From Oscillospiraceae bacterium (lineage in GTDB: Bacteria; Bacillota; Clostridia; Oscillospirales; CAG-272), in contig SVRN01000022.1 of NCBI GenBank assembly GCA_015064805.1, forward strand, positions 1-34,267: a stretch of 34,267 bases of DNA, read 5' to 3'. Within the stretch, counting starts at the first letter, position 1; every line of letters starts with the position of its first letter. Both the position numbers and the translations under genes were made by a program. The notes beneath the pieces are model-generated. The model was not told the origin of the DNA. It saw nothing but the letters and a program-made list of their open reading frames with translations, and ran no database searches. Shown here in pieces: positions 24,385 through 32,027 of this stretch.

Positions 24385-25002
24385 ATGAAGGTTTTAATGA
24401 TCAACGGCAGTCCCCATGCAAACGGCAACACCGCGCTGGCGCTCAAAGAGATGCAGACGGTGTTTGAAGCGGAGGGCGTCGAGGTCGAAGTCGTTCACGT
24501 CGGACAGTTGACGATCCAGGGCTGCACGGGATGCGCCGCTTGCTTTAAGTTGGGCAAATGCGTCATGGATGATATCGTTTGCGAGATTTCCGAGAAGTTC
24601 AAGGAGTGCGACGGCATGGTCATCGCCAGCCCCGTGTATTACGCTTCAGCTAACGGCACGCTGATTTCCCTGCTTGACCGTCTGTTTTACAGTTCCCGCT
24701 TTGACAAGCGCATGAAGGTCGGCGCGTCGGTCGCGGTTGCGCGCCGCGGCGGTTGCTCGGCAACGTTTGATCAGCTCAACAAGTACTTCACCATCAGCGG
24801 TATGCCCGTCGCGTCCAGCCAGTACTGGAACAGCGTTCACGGAGCGCTCCCCGGCCAGGCCGCCGAGGACGGCGAGGGCCTGCAGACCATGCGCACGCTT
24901 GCCCGCAACATGACCTTTTTGATGAAGAGCATCGCTCTTGGCAAAGAGGTGTACGGCCTTCCCGAGAAGGAAAAATCCGTTTGGACGAATTTTGTAAGAT
25001 AA
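24385..25002 (+). CDS. Iron-sulfur flavoprotein-like NAD(P)H oxidoreductase
   Basis: A 205-residue flavodoxin-fold protein of the NADPH-dependent FMN reductase superfamily. It starts with the FMN phosphate loop MKVLMINGSPHANGNT (1-16) and has the flavin-contacting ASPVYYASANG segment. Cysteines C47, C50, C53 and C59 form CX2CX2CX5C, the compact motif that binds a 4Fe-4S cluster in archaeal and clostridial iron-sulfur flavoproteins. It probably moves electrons from NAD(P)H or ferredoxin to small acceptors in an anaerobe. AAGGAG is ten bases before the ATG; the frame is open further upstream but overlaps the leader. It is a single-gene unit divergent from the 868-residue sensor paralog and may share its control region. 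Confidence 0.87.
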   Translation: MKVLMINGSPHANGNTALALKEMQTVFEAEGVEVEVVHVGQLTIQGCTGCAACFKLGKCVMDDIVCEISEKFKECDGMVIASPVYYASANGTLISLLDRLFYSSRFDKRMKVGASVAVARRGGCSATFDQLNKYFTISGMPVASSQYWNSVHGALPGQAAEDGEGLQTMRTLARNMTFLMKSIALGKEVYGLPEKEKSVWTNFVR

Positions 25003-25007
25003 AAGTA

Positions 25008-25040
25008 AGGCAGAGCCACAAAACGTGACTCTGCCTTTTT
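25008..25040. terminator. Bidirectional terminator
   Basis: AGGCAGAG-x-CAC (25008-25019) pairs with GTG-x-CTCTGCCT, with one mismatch, a 5-base loop and a T run on the plus side. It lies between the convergent flavoprotein and anti-sigma genes and can serve both. Confidence 0.87.
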
Positions 25041-25061
25041 GTTTTTCGGCGACCGTAATCG

Positions 25062-26519
25062 TCACCAATACCACCATCTTTCGCCAACATTATACTCATA
25101 GAAGGTCGAAAGGATATTGTCCTCACCAATATAGGTGATTAATTCTTCAATTTCCATGATTTGATACGTTCCGTCGGGCATGACAAGATAATACAAATCG
25201 TCATAGTATATATATTGATCCCTGTTTACTTGTTGCAACAGTTGCCAGTGAACCCGAACCACACCGTATACCGTTCCCTCGTTCTTTACGTATTTGCCAA
25301 ACGCAAAGCGGCGATAGACTTGCATCTGCTCGTGATTTTCCGTATGCGGCGGAACAAGGGCCGTCATATCGAGTGATGATATAAAAGCTCCCAAATCTGG
25401 AACATGCGAAATCTCCTCAGGAGTAAATTTCACGCCCCAATACACGATCTCGCCATCCTGCCTCAAGGCAATTCTCTCGTTGGCAGGAAAACCGCCGATG
25501 TTGCGTTCATAGTACGTTGAGGTATCATAATAGGCAGTATCACAATCCTGCATAAACAGCCCGTTTTCCTGCGATTTGACGTATTCGAGAACGCTTTGCT
25601 GTTGTTCAGTGGCAAATGTCTCTTCGTATCGCACAGACTTCGCCCGAATATGCGCCCAACGTTTTAACTCCTCTTGAATGGATTGAACCGTATCCTCAAC
25701 GGTGCATCCTTCCCATGCCGGAAAGTAATCCGAGCCCCATCCGCTTGACGATGATACCTGTTCTCGAAAGTCCTCCCAATCCCAGTCGATTCTGAAGCTC
25801 AGCCATCCGTCCTTTTTCCAATGCTCCAAGCAGAGTACACCATCCTTGAAGGGTAAGATTGCCCCTTGATTCTCGTAATTCCAGCATTCGAACAGAAAAG
25901 AGAACTTCTCTGCTCTTTTTTGATCCATATTGATCATGCCATAATTCTCAAAGCCCACCTGTCTCAATCCTCCGATAACAAGACTGTCGTACTCATCCAA
26001 GGATGGATCCAAATTGGCATTCAAGCGAAGATATATCTCGCTCGGCATGTTTTCCCCGCGTATCGTCTCAAGGACTTGGAGCTTTACAACGTGGTATTGC
26101 CGTTCAAACGTATTGATATAAGGGGAACTGGGTGCATCCACGTATACGGACGGAAGAACCTCGATCACCTTTGCTACTACAATCATGTAATCCGGGCCAT
26201 ACGCAGAAACCGGCGGTGGGATGTCCTCGACTGCATCCTCCTTTTCACTGCTACCGACCCACATATCTGAAGCCGGCACCCATAAATTCTCCCACGGGTC
26301 TACCGAATAGTCGATGAAATCTACAACCGGTGATTTTTCAAACAGAGGCAACAGCAATGCCCCCGCCAAAACCAGACACACACACGCCGCGACCGCTGAC
26401 CACCGTTTCCATGCGGCGATCTTTTTATACTTATGCTCGCCCTGCATGGTTTTGTGTGCGCGCTCTGTCAGCTCGTCGTCTACGAAGGACAACGCGGAAA
26501 ACAAATCATCTCGCTTCAT
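25062..26519 (-). CDS. Putative membrane anti-sigma factor with large exterior
   Basis: A 485-residue protein. The N-terminal 38 residues (MKRDDLFSALSFVDDELTERA) match the short cytoplasmic segments of clostridial proteins that are encoded directly after ECF sigma factors. One membrane helix follows at about 39-59, then about 425 exterior residues rich in aromatic and acidic positions, with no recognised domain. No zinc-binding HxxxCxxC (ZAS) motif is present. The ATG overlaps the sigma gene's stop by four bases (ATGA), so the two are translationally coupled. The role, to hold the sigma factor at the membrane until a signal arrives, is inferred from position and topology. The long exterior could be the sensor. 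Confidence 0.72.
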   Translation of the reverse strand: MKRDDLFSALSFVDDELTERAHKTMQGEHKYKKIAAWKRWSAVAACVCLVLAGALLLPLFEKSPVVDFIDYSVDPWENLWVPASDMWVGSSEKEDAVEDIPPPVSAYGPDYMIVVAKVIEVLPSVYVDAPSSPYINTFERQYHVVKLQVLETIRGENMPSEIYLRLNANLDPSLDEYDSLVIGGLRQVGFENYGMINMDQKRAEKFSFLFECWNYENQGAILPFKDGVLCLEHWKKDGWLSFRIDWDWEDFREQVSSSSGWGSDYFPAWEGCTVEDTVQSIQEELKRWAHIRAKSVRYEETFATEQQQSVLEYVKSQENGLFMQDCDTAYYDTSTYYERNIGGFPANERIALRQDGEIVYWGVKFTPEEISHVPDLGAFISSLDMTALVPPHTENHEQMQVYRRFAFGKYVKNEGTVYGVVRVHWQLLQQVNRDQYIYYDDLYYLVMPDGTYQIMEIEELITYIGEDNILSTFYEYNVGERWWYW

Positions 26520-27079
26520 ATCGAATATCCCTCCTTTTCAAGATAAGCTTTGAGCTTTCGTCTTGTACGGGAGAGAATGTTGCGGACGTAAGCTTCGCTG
26601 AATTTCAGTTGCTTGGCAATTTGCTCGACGGGATAGACGAAATAATAACGGCACAGGAAAATGTCGCAATCCCGCGCCGACACGCGCGTGTGCAAAAAGC
26701 GGTTGATGCACTCGCCCAGCGCACGAAGATCGTATTCGCGCTCAACGTCACTCGGTGCCGCAATGATCTCATCCAGTTCTTCAAGCGCAAGTGGCATGTC
26801 CCCACCTCCTCGCTTTTCTCGCGTCTTTTCCCGATAACGGTCAAGCGACAGATGACGGGTGATGGCACCAAGATAAGAGCGCAGCTGCTCGGGTTGTTCG
26901 GGCGGAATGGTATTCCAAGCGCGCAGATAGGTATCGTTGACGCACTCCTCGCTGTCCAGCCGATCTGCCAGAATGTTGTAGGCGATGGTCATACAATACG
27001 CGCCGTACTTGTCCTGCGTCTCGGCAATGGCCCGCTCGTCTCTTTTGTTGTATAGCTCAATAATCACACTGTCTTGCAT
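26516..27079 (-). CDS. ECF-type RNA polymerase sigma factor
   Basis: A 187-residue sigma-70 family protein of group IV. Region 2 covers about residues 20-85 (YGAYCMTIAYNIL, SEECVNDTYLRAWNTIPP, LRSYLGAITRHLSLDRYR) and binds core polymerase and the -10 element. Region 4 covers about 125-182 (LCRYYFVYPVEQIAKQLKFSEAYVRNILSRTRRKLKAYL), a helix-turn-helix for the -35 element. The linker is charged. The ATG at 27079 has AAAGGAG seven bases upstream; a TTG at 27097 lies upstream of that site. The first gene of a two-gene operon with the putative anti-sigma factor. Its regulon cannot be told from this window. Confidence 0.93.
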   Translation of the reverse strand: MQDSVIIELYNKRDERAIAETQDKYGAYCMTIAYNILADRLDSEECVNDTYLRAWNTIPPEQPEQLRSYLGAITRHLSLDRYREKTREKRGGGDMPLALEELDEIIAAPSDVEREYDLRALGECINRFLHTRVSARDCDIFLCRYYFVYPVEQIAKQLKFSEAYVRNILSRTRRKLKAYLEKEGYSI

Positions 27080-27172
27080 ACGTTCTCTCCTTTCCAAAGA
27101 TTGAGGCCCTCACCCTTATAGACGACAAATAGGCGCAAACGCACCATGAAAAAGAAAATTTTTTCTGTTTCT

Positions 27173-27201
27173 ATTTTATCACACAATTCGCCATCATGCA
27201 A
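27173..27201 (-). promoter_or_regulatory. Sigma-A promoter of the ECF sigma operon
   Basis: On the minus strand, TTGCAT (27196-27201) and TAAAAT (27173-27178) with a 17-base spacer. It looks like a housekeeping promoter, with no AAC-type ECF -35 element, so self-activation is not evident. Confidence 0.7.
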
Positions 27202-27210
27202 GAACTAAAA

Positions 27211-27248
27211 ACACATCCCGACGAGCATGATCGCCCGTCGGGATGTGT
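27211..27248 (-). terminator. Rho-independent terminator
   Basis: A perfect 13-base stem (27211-27223 with 27236-27248) with a 12-base loop, followed on the minus strand by five T residues. It ends the Gfo/Idh gene and lies just upstream of the sigma operon promoter. Confidence 0.9.
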
Positions 27249-27260
27249 TATTATGTAAAA

Positions 27261-28313
27261 TTACTTCAAAACGACCTCATGGCCGGTTCTGCCCGACTCG
27301 TAGATCGCGTCAAGGATACGCATGACGACTACGCCGTCCTCGGCGGGGTTACGGCACTCACAGCCGGTGCGGACGCACTCGACGAAGTGGTGCATTTCCT
27401 TATCGAACATACCCTCAAAGGTGTTTTTGGGCATATCGGTGAACTTGAGGTCGGTCAGGTGGCCAAACTCATCGACCAGCACGCGAAGCGGATCGGTGAT
27501 GCAGCCTGCCTTGGTGCCGTACAGCTCGATGCGGCAGTAGGGCTCAGGGGTGTTGAGGGCGTAGCTGGTCTCAAGCATCATGATGCCGCCGTTGTCAAAA
27601 CGGACGGTTGCCTGAACGAAATCCTCAACGTCGTCGATATTGCCTGCGTCGGACGCAACGTAGCCCACGTTGCCGCGGTGCGCGGAGCGGTCCAGCTTCT
27701 TCATGACGGCCGCGTAGACGGAAACGGGCTGGGGATTGCCCATCAGGTAGCGCGCCTCGTCGATGACGTGGACGCCAAGGTCAATGCCGGGGCCGCCGCC
27801 ACTGCGCTTCTTATCCGAGAACCAACCGCCGGGGTTGCCGTTCTGGCGCAGATAGGTTGCCTTGGTGTAATACATTTCGCCGAAAAAGTTTTCGTCGGTC
27901 AATCTCTTCAGCTCCTCGGTCTCATACATGAAACGACGGACAAAACCAACCATGAGCAGCTTGCCCTGGGCCTTAGCGAAATCGCACATTTCTTTTGCCT
28001 GTGCCTCGTTCATTGCCAGAGGCTTCTCGCACAGAACGTGCTTGCCTGCACGCAGAGCAGCCATGGTACATTCGTAGTGGTTGCAGTTCCAGACGCAAAC
28101 GCTGACGGCATCCAGCTCGGGCAGCGAGTTGACCATCTCCTCAACGCTGGTGTACAGACGGGTCACGCCGTGGCGAGCGCCCTTGGCTTTCAATCTCTCC
28201 TCGTTGATGTCGCAGAATGCGTACAGCTCGGCGTTGGGGTCCTTCTTATAGCCTGCGATGTGGCTCTCGGAAATATTACCGACACCGATGATACCAATTT
28301 TTACTTTTGCCAT
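27261..28313 (-). CDS. Gfo/Idh/MocA-family oxidoreductase
   Basis: A 350-residue NAD(P)-dependent dehydrogenase. The N-terminal Rossmann motif GIIGVGNISESH (7-18) is followed by the family signature CEKPLA (95-100), with K97 as the probable catalytic lysine, and by GGGPGIDLGVHVID (172-185), where D178 and H182 are the other expected active-site residues. Members oxidise sugars, inositols and related compounds. It is transcribed away from an AraC regulator across overlapping promoters, suggesting that the regulator controls it in response to a sugar or polyol. The start follows AAAGGA at a slightly long spacing. It is a single-gene unit with its own terminator. The exact substrate is not identifiable. 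Confidence 0.92.
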   Translation of the reverse strand: MAKVKIGIIGVGNISESHIAGYKKDPNAELYAFCDINEERLKAKGARHGVTRLYTSVEEMVNSLPELDAVSVCVWNCNHYECTMAALRAGKHVLCEKPLAMNEAQAKEMCDFAKAQGKLLMVGFVRRFMYETEELKRLTDENFFGEMYYTKATYLRQNGNPGGWFSDKKRSGGGPGIDLGVHVIDEARYLMGNPQPVSVYAAVMKKLDRSAHRGNVGYVASDAGNIDDVEDFVQATVRFDNGGIMMLETSYALNTPEPYCRIELYGTKAGCITDPLRVLVDEFGHLTDLKFTDMPKNTFEGMFDKEMHHFVECVRTGCECRNPAEDGVVVMRILDAIYESGRTGHEVVLK

Positions 28314-28362
28314 GATTTTTTACCATCCTTTCACTAAAAAACGCGAAATTTATAAAAATGGG

Positions 28363-28390
28363 TTGACGATTGTCAATTTTATTATATAAT
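28363..28390 (+). promoter_or_regulatory. Sigma-A promoter of the AraC gene
   Basis: TTGACG (28363-28368) and TATAAT (28385-28390) with a 16-base spacer. The -10 box overlaps by two bases with that of the divergent promoter, so the two cannot be occupied at once. The -35 box is half of a small palindrome with arms TTGAC and GTCAA (28363-28376). Confidence 0.75.
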
Positions 28391-28409
28391 AATACTATAG
28401 TATTGTCAA
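28381..28409 (-). promoter_or_regulatory. Consensus sigma-A promoter of the Gfo/Idh gene
   Basis: On the minus strand, TTGACA (28404-28409) and TATAAT (28381-28386) with a 17-base spacer. It shares bases with the opposite promoter's -10 box. Confidence 0.87.
28391..28404. promoter_or_regulatory. 14-bp palindrome between divergent promoters
   Basis: AATACTATAGTATT is a perfect inverted repeat. It fills the spacer of the minus-strand promoter and directly follows the -10 box of the plus-strand promoter, a good place for an operator that switches both. The binding protein is unknown; AraC proteins more often use direct repeats. Confidence 0.45.
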
Positions 28410-28457
28410 TGCTGAAATTTGCGTTATTTTTGAACGATATTGCGAACGGAGGTCGTC

Positions 28458-29291
28458 ATGCTCTCACAGATCCATGAAACACACAGCTACTCCTCGCCTC
28501 TGCTGCCCTTCATTTTCCATCGGGATATGAGGCCGTCGCCGCTGTACGGCATGGTCAACTGGCACACCAATATTGAACTCCTGTACGTCCGCTCGGGATG
28601 TGGCTTCGTTCTTTACGAGGGCGAGGAAATTCCCATGCGCGAAGGCGATACCGTGATCGTTAACACCAACTGTCTGCACAGCTTTCGTGCCGATCCTGCG
28701 GCGGCCAACGACGCACCTATCTTTTCGTACGATTGTCTGATCATCGACCACGACTTCTGCCTGCAAAACGGCGTTGACACCAACGCCTGCCACTTCATTC
28801 AGCATTTTCACGATGTTGCTATCACCCCTAAAATGGACGAGCTGCGAGCTTCATGGCAACCGGGTACGCCGAATATCGTTGCCGTCCGCGCCGCCGTTCT
28901 CTCGATTCTTGCGTATATGCTGCAAAAAACCAGCGGTATCGCTACGCCTCCATCCTCGGACGCGTCGTACAAAAACCGCCACATAAAAAAGGCCATCCGC
29001 CACATGGAGGAGCATCTGGCTGAGCCGCTTTCGCTGACCTCAACCGCCGATGCCATCGGCATCAGCCGCTGTCATCTGGCGCACCTCTTCCGCAAGTCGA
29101 CGGGCATGAGCGTGGTGGCATACATACAGATGCTTCGCTGTCGCCACGCAGTCGTGTTGCTTGGGCAATCCGATCTTTCCATCGCCGAGATCGCGCACGA
29201 ATGCGGCTTTGAGTCGGTTTCCTATTTTGACCGTTGCTTTGCTCGCTTGTACGGGCAAACACCTCGACAGATCCGCGCCAAAAGAACGTAA
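28458..29291 (+). CDS. AraC-family transcriptional regulator
   Basis: A 277-residue regulator. Residues 1-150 form an AraC-type cupin (NWHTNIELLYVRSGCG, then MREGDTVIVN and LHSF) that would bind a small effector. Residues about 178-277 hold two helix-turn-helix motifs: LSLTSTADAIGISRCHLAHLF, and LSIAEIAHECGFESVSYFDR followed by FARLYGQTPRQIR, the family signature. The ATG at 28458 has GGAGG five bases upstream. It is divergent from the Gfo/Idh oxidoreductase and probably controls it; the effector is likely a sugar or a related compound, by inference. A strong convergent terminator follows directly. Confidence 0.93.
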   Translation: MLSQIHETHSYSSPLLPFIFHRDMRPSPLYGMVNWHTNIELLYVRSGCGFVLYEGEEIPMREGDTVIVNTNCLHSFRADPAAANDAPIFSYDCLIIDHDFCLQNGVDTNACHFIQHFHDVAITPKMDELRASWQPGTPNIVAVRAAVLSILAYMLQKTSGIATPPSSDASYKNRHIKKAIRHMEEHLAEPLSLTSTADAIGISRCHLAHLFRKSTGMSVVAYIQMLRCRHAVVLLGQSDLSIAEIAHECGFESVSYFDRCFARLYGQTPRQIRAKRT

Positions 29292-29295
29292 TCGT

Positions 29296-29330
29296 AAAGA
29301 CCGCTCGCGAAAAATCGCGGGCGGTCTTTT
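29296..29330. terminator. Bidirectional terminator
   Basis: AAAGACCGC-T-CGCG (29296-29309) pairs with CGCG-G-GCGGTCTTT (one T-G wobble) around a 6-base loop, with T-rich sequence after it on the plus strand. It separates the AraC gene from the end of the convergent MoxR operon. Confidence 0.88.
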
Positions 29331-29331
29331 G

Positions 29332-29943
29332 TTATTCATCGCTTGGATTGAGTTCTCTTAAGTACAGACATCCACACGAGCAATGCGTTTCGTTATCCGC
29401 GCCGAAATGTCCGCAGTTGGGACAATACGGGCGGTCGGGAGCGATCTCGTGGTTCCAAGGATATCGTGCGCCAAACGCATAGCGGACGCGGCTTCCCTTT
29501 TTCAAATATTCGCGGGCATAATCAGAGATTTTCCCTGAGGGGAAGGAAAAGTTCTGCGGGTGACCGCGGTCGGTTCGCACGCCGATGGAATAAATCTCCA
29601 CCTTGCGCATTTCATAGGGCACGTCCACTACACCCGTGTTCAGCTCCTTACGCGTTTCCAGCGCGCTGCTGTTTTTCGCGGTTTCGACAATGCCCTCAAA
29701 GGAAGGACGGGTAAAAACGCGATAAAGCCGATACCGCAAAATGGGAATGAGCAGCAAAAGAAGCACGACTGTGAAAAAGGGCACGGGACGAACGGCCGGG
29801 TGAAGAATGTCACTGCTTTTCGCAGTGATAACGAGGGCAGCGGCAGCAGCCGCGTAAAAGATGGCTGTCTTGACTAATGAAAGGATGTACTTCTTTCGAT
29901 TGATCTCGACGATCGATTTTGCGACTTGGTCGGAATTTAACAT
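29332..29943 (-). CDS. Two-span membrane protein with C-terminal zinc ribbon (copy 2)
   Basis: A 203-residue protein. Hydrophobic segments lie at about 21-40 and 55-70, then a 100-residue soluble beta-rich part. The C-terminus is a zinc ribbon with C174, C177, C188 and C190 (CPNC, then HCSCGC). No known family is recognised. It is the last gene of the MoxR-DUF58 operon; its ATG overlaps the end of the preceding paralog by seven bases, with AAGGAG eight bases upstream. It shares its first 20 residues exactly with that paralog but diverges afterwards. The zinc ribbon could bind nucleic acid or protein partners, or be structural. Confidence 0.78.
   Translation of the reverse strand: MLNSDQVAKSIVEINRKKYILSLVKTAIFYAAAAAALVITAKSSDILHPAVRPVPFFTVVLLLLLIPILRYRLYRVFTRPSFEGIVETAKNSSALETRKELNTGVVDVPYEMRKVEIYSIGVRTDRGHPQNFSFPSGKISDYAREYLKKGSRVRYAFGARYPWNHEIAPDRPYCPNCGHFGADNETHCSCGCLYLRELNPSDE
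29891..29943 (-). repeat. 53-bp near-identical repeat, copy B
   Basis: The first 53 coding bases of the downstream zinc-ribbon gene match those of its paralog (30499-30551) with one difference (29923 versus 30531), while the rest of the two genes differ widely. Confidence 0.9.
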
Positions 29944-30551
29944 AGTTTTCTCTCCTTTTTGTCACTACTTTCTTGTAAATACAAACACCCGCACGAGCAA
30001 TGCGTCTCGTTTATCGCGCCGAACGCTCCGCAATTGGGGCAAAACGGATATTCGGGTGGAGTTTCTTCGCTCCATGGATAGCGGCCGCCAAAGGCGTAAC
30101 GGACACGCGTTCCCTTTTTCATACATTCGCGAGCATAGTTGGACTGCATACCCGCGGAAAATATAAACCGATACGATCGATTGCGATTCGATATCACAGA
30201 AAGCGTATAAATAGCGACCTTTTCAAGCCCACCGTGTATACCAATGAGTATGTCCGTTCTCTGCGCCATCGTACTGCCGTTTTTTCCACCGTCTGCCACA
30301 CCGATAAAGGATGGACGCGTGAACACGCGATAGAGCCGATAACGAAACACAGGAATAAGAACAAGCAAAAGCCCTACGCTGTAAAACGGAACCGGTCTTG
30401 TATGCGGACCGAAAACATCGTTATCTCTGCCCGAAAAGTACAACGCCGTCAGCGCAACTGCCCAAAAGATCACGGTCTTGATCAGCGAAACGATATATTT
30501 CTTTCGATTGATCTCGACGATCGATTTTGCAACTTGGTCGGAATTTAACAT
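29937..30551 (-). CDS. Two-span membrane protein with zinc ribbon (copy 1)
   Basis: A 204-residue paralog of the next gene. The same layout is seen: two hydrophobic segments near residues 21-40 and 55-70, the conserved RYRLYRVFTRPSF block, a soluble domain including RVRYAFGGRYPW, and a zinc ribbon CPNCGAFGAINETHCSCGC near the end, then a basic tail. The start lies 15 bases after the stop of the large membrane protein gene, so it is co-transcribed. The two copies are a tandem duplication; no function is known for either. Confidence 0.78.
   Translation of the reverse strand: MLNSDQVAKSIVEINRKKYIVSLIKTVIFWAVALTALYFSGRDNDVFGPHTRPVPFYSVGLLLVLIPVFRYRLYRVFTRPSFIGVADGGKNGSTMAQRTDILIGIHGGLEKVAIYTLSVISNRNRSYRFIFSAGMQSNYARECMKKGTRVRYAFGGRYPWSEETPPEYPFCPNCGAFGAINETHCSCGCLYLQESSDKKERKLC
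30499..30551 (-). repeat. 53-bp near-identical repeat, copy A
   Basis: The partner of 29891-29943, offset by 608 bases. The high identity limited to the 5' end suggests local gene conversion or strong constraint on the N-terminus. Confidence 0.9.
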
Positions 30552-30566
30552 AAGATCTTCCCTTTC

Positions 30567-32027
30567 TCATTGATTTGCTTTGCGTTCCCGCTCCAGCTCC
30601 GCTCGAACGATCTCGCACAGCGCGACCAGCTCGTTTATGGTAGGTGCCGGTGCCTCGGGCGCGTAGGCCGACGCATAGAAAAGCGCGGTGATGCGGTCAA
30701 TATCGTGGATATTGGTACGGTTTTTGACGATCTGAGCGATTTCTTGGGGCGTGCTATGTGCGTCGATGCCGATGTACTTTCGGATCAGGCAGGCGACCAG
30801 CGTGCGGTAGGCGTAACAATACTGCGCCTTGGCATCGGGCAAAGATACCAGGCGGCGGGAAAAGCTACCGTAGCGCATAACCTCTTTCCTTTGCGCCTTG
30901 CGAGGACGCAGGATCACCGTGTCCTCATAGACCGTTTGCGTCTGTCGCGTATCCTCCTGCTCGGCCTTGGGCTTAGTCTTGCGCAGGCGGCGCAATTCGC
31001 TCGGTGCGGATGCCACCAAAAGACGAATACTCAGCCAGATGCGACGGAAAAAGGTCTTGATCTTGGACAAATAACGATCAATATCGGGATCCTTGGCACG
31101 CAGGCAAATATAAACGACTATGGCGATCAAGGTGATCCAAGCGCAAATAAAAATCGTCAGATTGATCACGGGATGGGACGCAAACGGAAAAGCGAATATC
31201 CAGAAAAAAGCATTCATTTGCGCGCCACAGGTAAGAACGCGCCACGGAAAAACGAGCAGCGACATCCCCGCAACAAGCAACCATAGATATTTCAGACAGG
31301 TGCCGAACATCCCCAACACCGCCTTAAGCCCTGCGTGACGCAGCTCGTCGGTTGCGTGGCAGGTAGGCGAGAAATAGGACGGCTGAATCACGTACATCTG
31401 GTTCATGATAACCGCGACGCAAATCATATAAACAACGATGCAGGCGACAAAGAACCAACTGACCGTTTGAGATGCGCCATAGATCGACTGTATCGCGCCG
31501 ACGAAGGCAAACACCGCCACGCATTCGATCAGCGAGCGAAGTCCTACGATCTGATAAAAGGCACAGGGACGCAGATAACAGCCAATACAGCCCGCAACGG
31601 AGAGCAGCGCAGCGAGCAGGATCTGATACGCAACGAGCACCTTGCGCTCCAAGGGTGTACCAAGCAGACGGATGCGAAGCCGATTGATCAGCGTCACCAA
31701 GGCACTGGCCAAGAGAACCATGAGCACTATGGTGATCAGCCAACAAACGAAGGTCAGCCTACGCGGAATCCTGATCTTGCTTTCATAGGAAAAATCGATC
31801 TCGTCCGATTCTTTTGCGCGGGTCAGGCGCAGGGCCAGATGCTCAACGAGATAACCCGTTCCGATCCCAAGAGGACAGAAGACAAGAGCCAAAAACGCAG
31901 ATGCATTCCCTGCGGCAAACAAAGTCAGCCACTCCATAACGGTGGCAATAACGGCAGTCATGCCGATGACAGCGACGGATTTATATCGCCGCATCCAGCG
32001 GAGGTCGTTTGCGGTATTACGACGCAT
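30567..32027 (-). CDS. Multi-spanning membrane protein with DUF4129-like tail
   Basis: A 486-residue protein. About eight to nine hydrophobic segments fill residues 15-315, followed by a basic linker and a soluble C-terminal helical domain (about 390-486; RTLVACLIRKYIGID, then HSTPQEIAQIV). That tail resembles DUF4129, which is often found with MoxR and DUF58 genes, frequently fused to or beside transglutaminases. No transglutaminase triad is visible here. The ATG at 32027 has GGAGG eight bases upstream and overlaps the DUF58 gene by 11 bases; a GTG at 32036 lies inside that ribosome binding site. It probably forms a membrane complex with the DUF58 protein; its function is unknown. Confidence 0.7.
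   Translation of the reverse strand: MRRNTANDLRWMRRYKSVAVIGMTAVIATVMEWLTLFAAGNASAFLALVFCPLGIGTGYLVEHLALRLTRAKESDEIDFSYESKIRIPRRLTFVCWLITIVLMVLLASALVTLINRLRIRLLGTPLERKVLVAYQILLAALLSVAGCIGCYLRPCAFYQIVGLRSLIECVAVFAFVGAIQSIYGASQTVSWFFVACIVVYMICVAVIMNQMYVIQPSYFSPTCHATDELRHAGLKAVLGMFGTCLKYLWLLVAGMSLLVFPWRVLTCGAQMNAFFWIFAFPFASHPVINLTIFICAWITLIAIVVYICLRAKDPDIDRYLSKIKTFFRRIWLSIRLLVASAPSELRRLRKTKPKAEQEDTRQTQTVYEDTVILRPRKAQRKEVMRYGSFSRRLVSLPDAKAQYCYAYRTLVACLIRKYIGIDAHSTPQEIAQIVKNRTNIHDIDRITALFYASAYAPEAPAPTINELVALCEIVRAELERERKANQ

Noticed and set aside
27243-28337. 364-residue plus-strand open frame over the Gfo/Idh gene
   Set aside because: It is a mirror of the minus-strand Gfo/Idh/MocA gene, which has the Rossmann and EKP motifs, promoter and terminator; the plus frame has no ribosome binding site and starts inside the terminator region.
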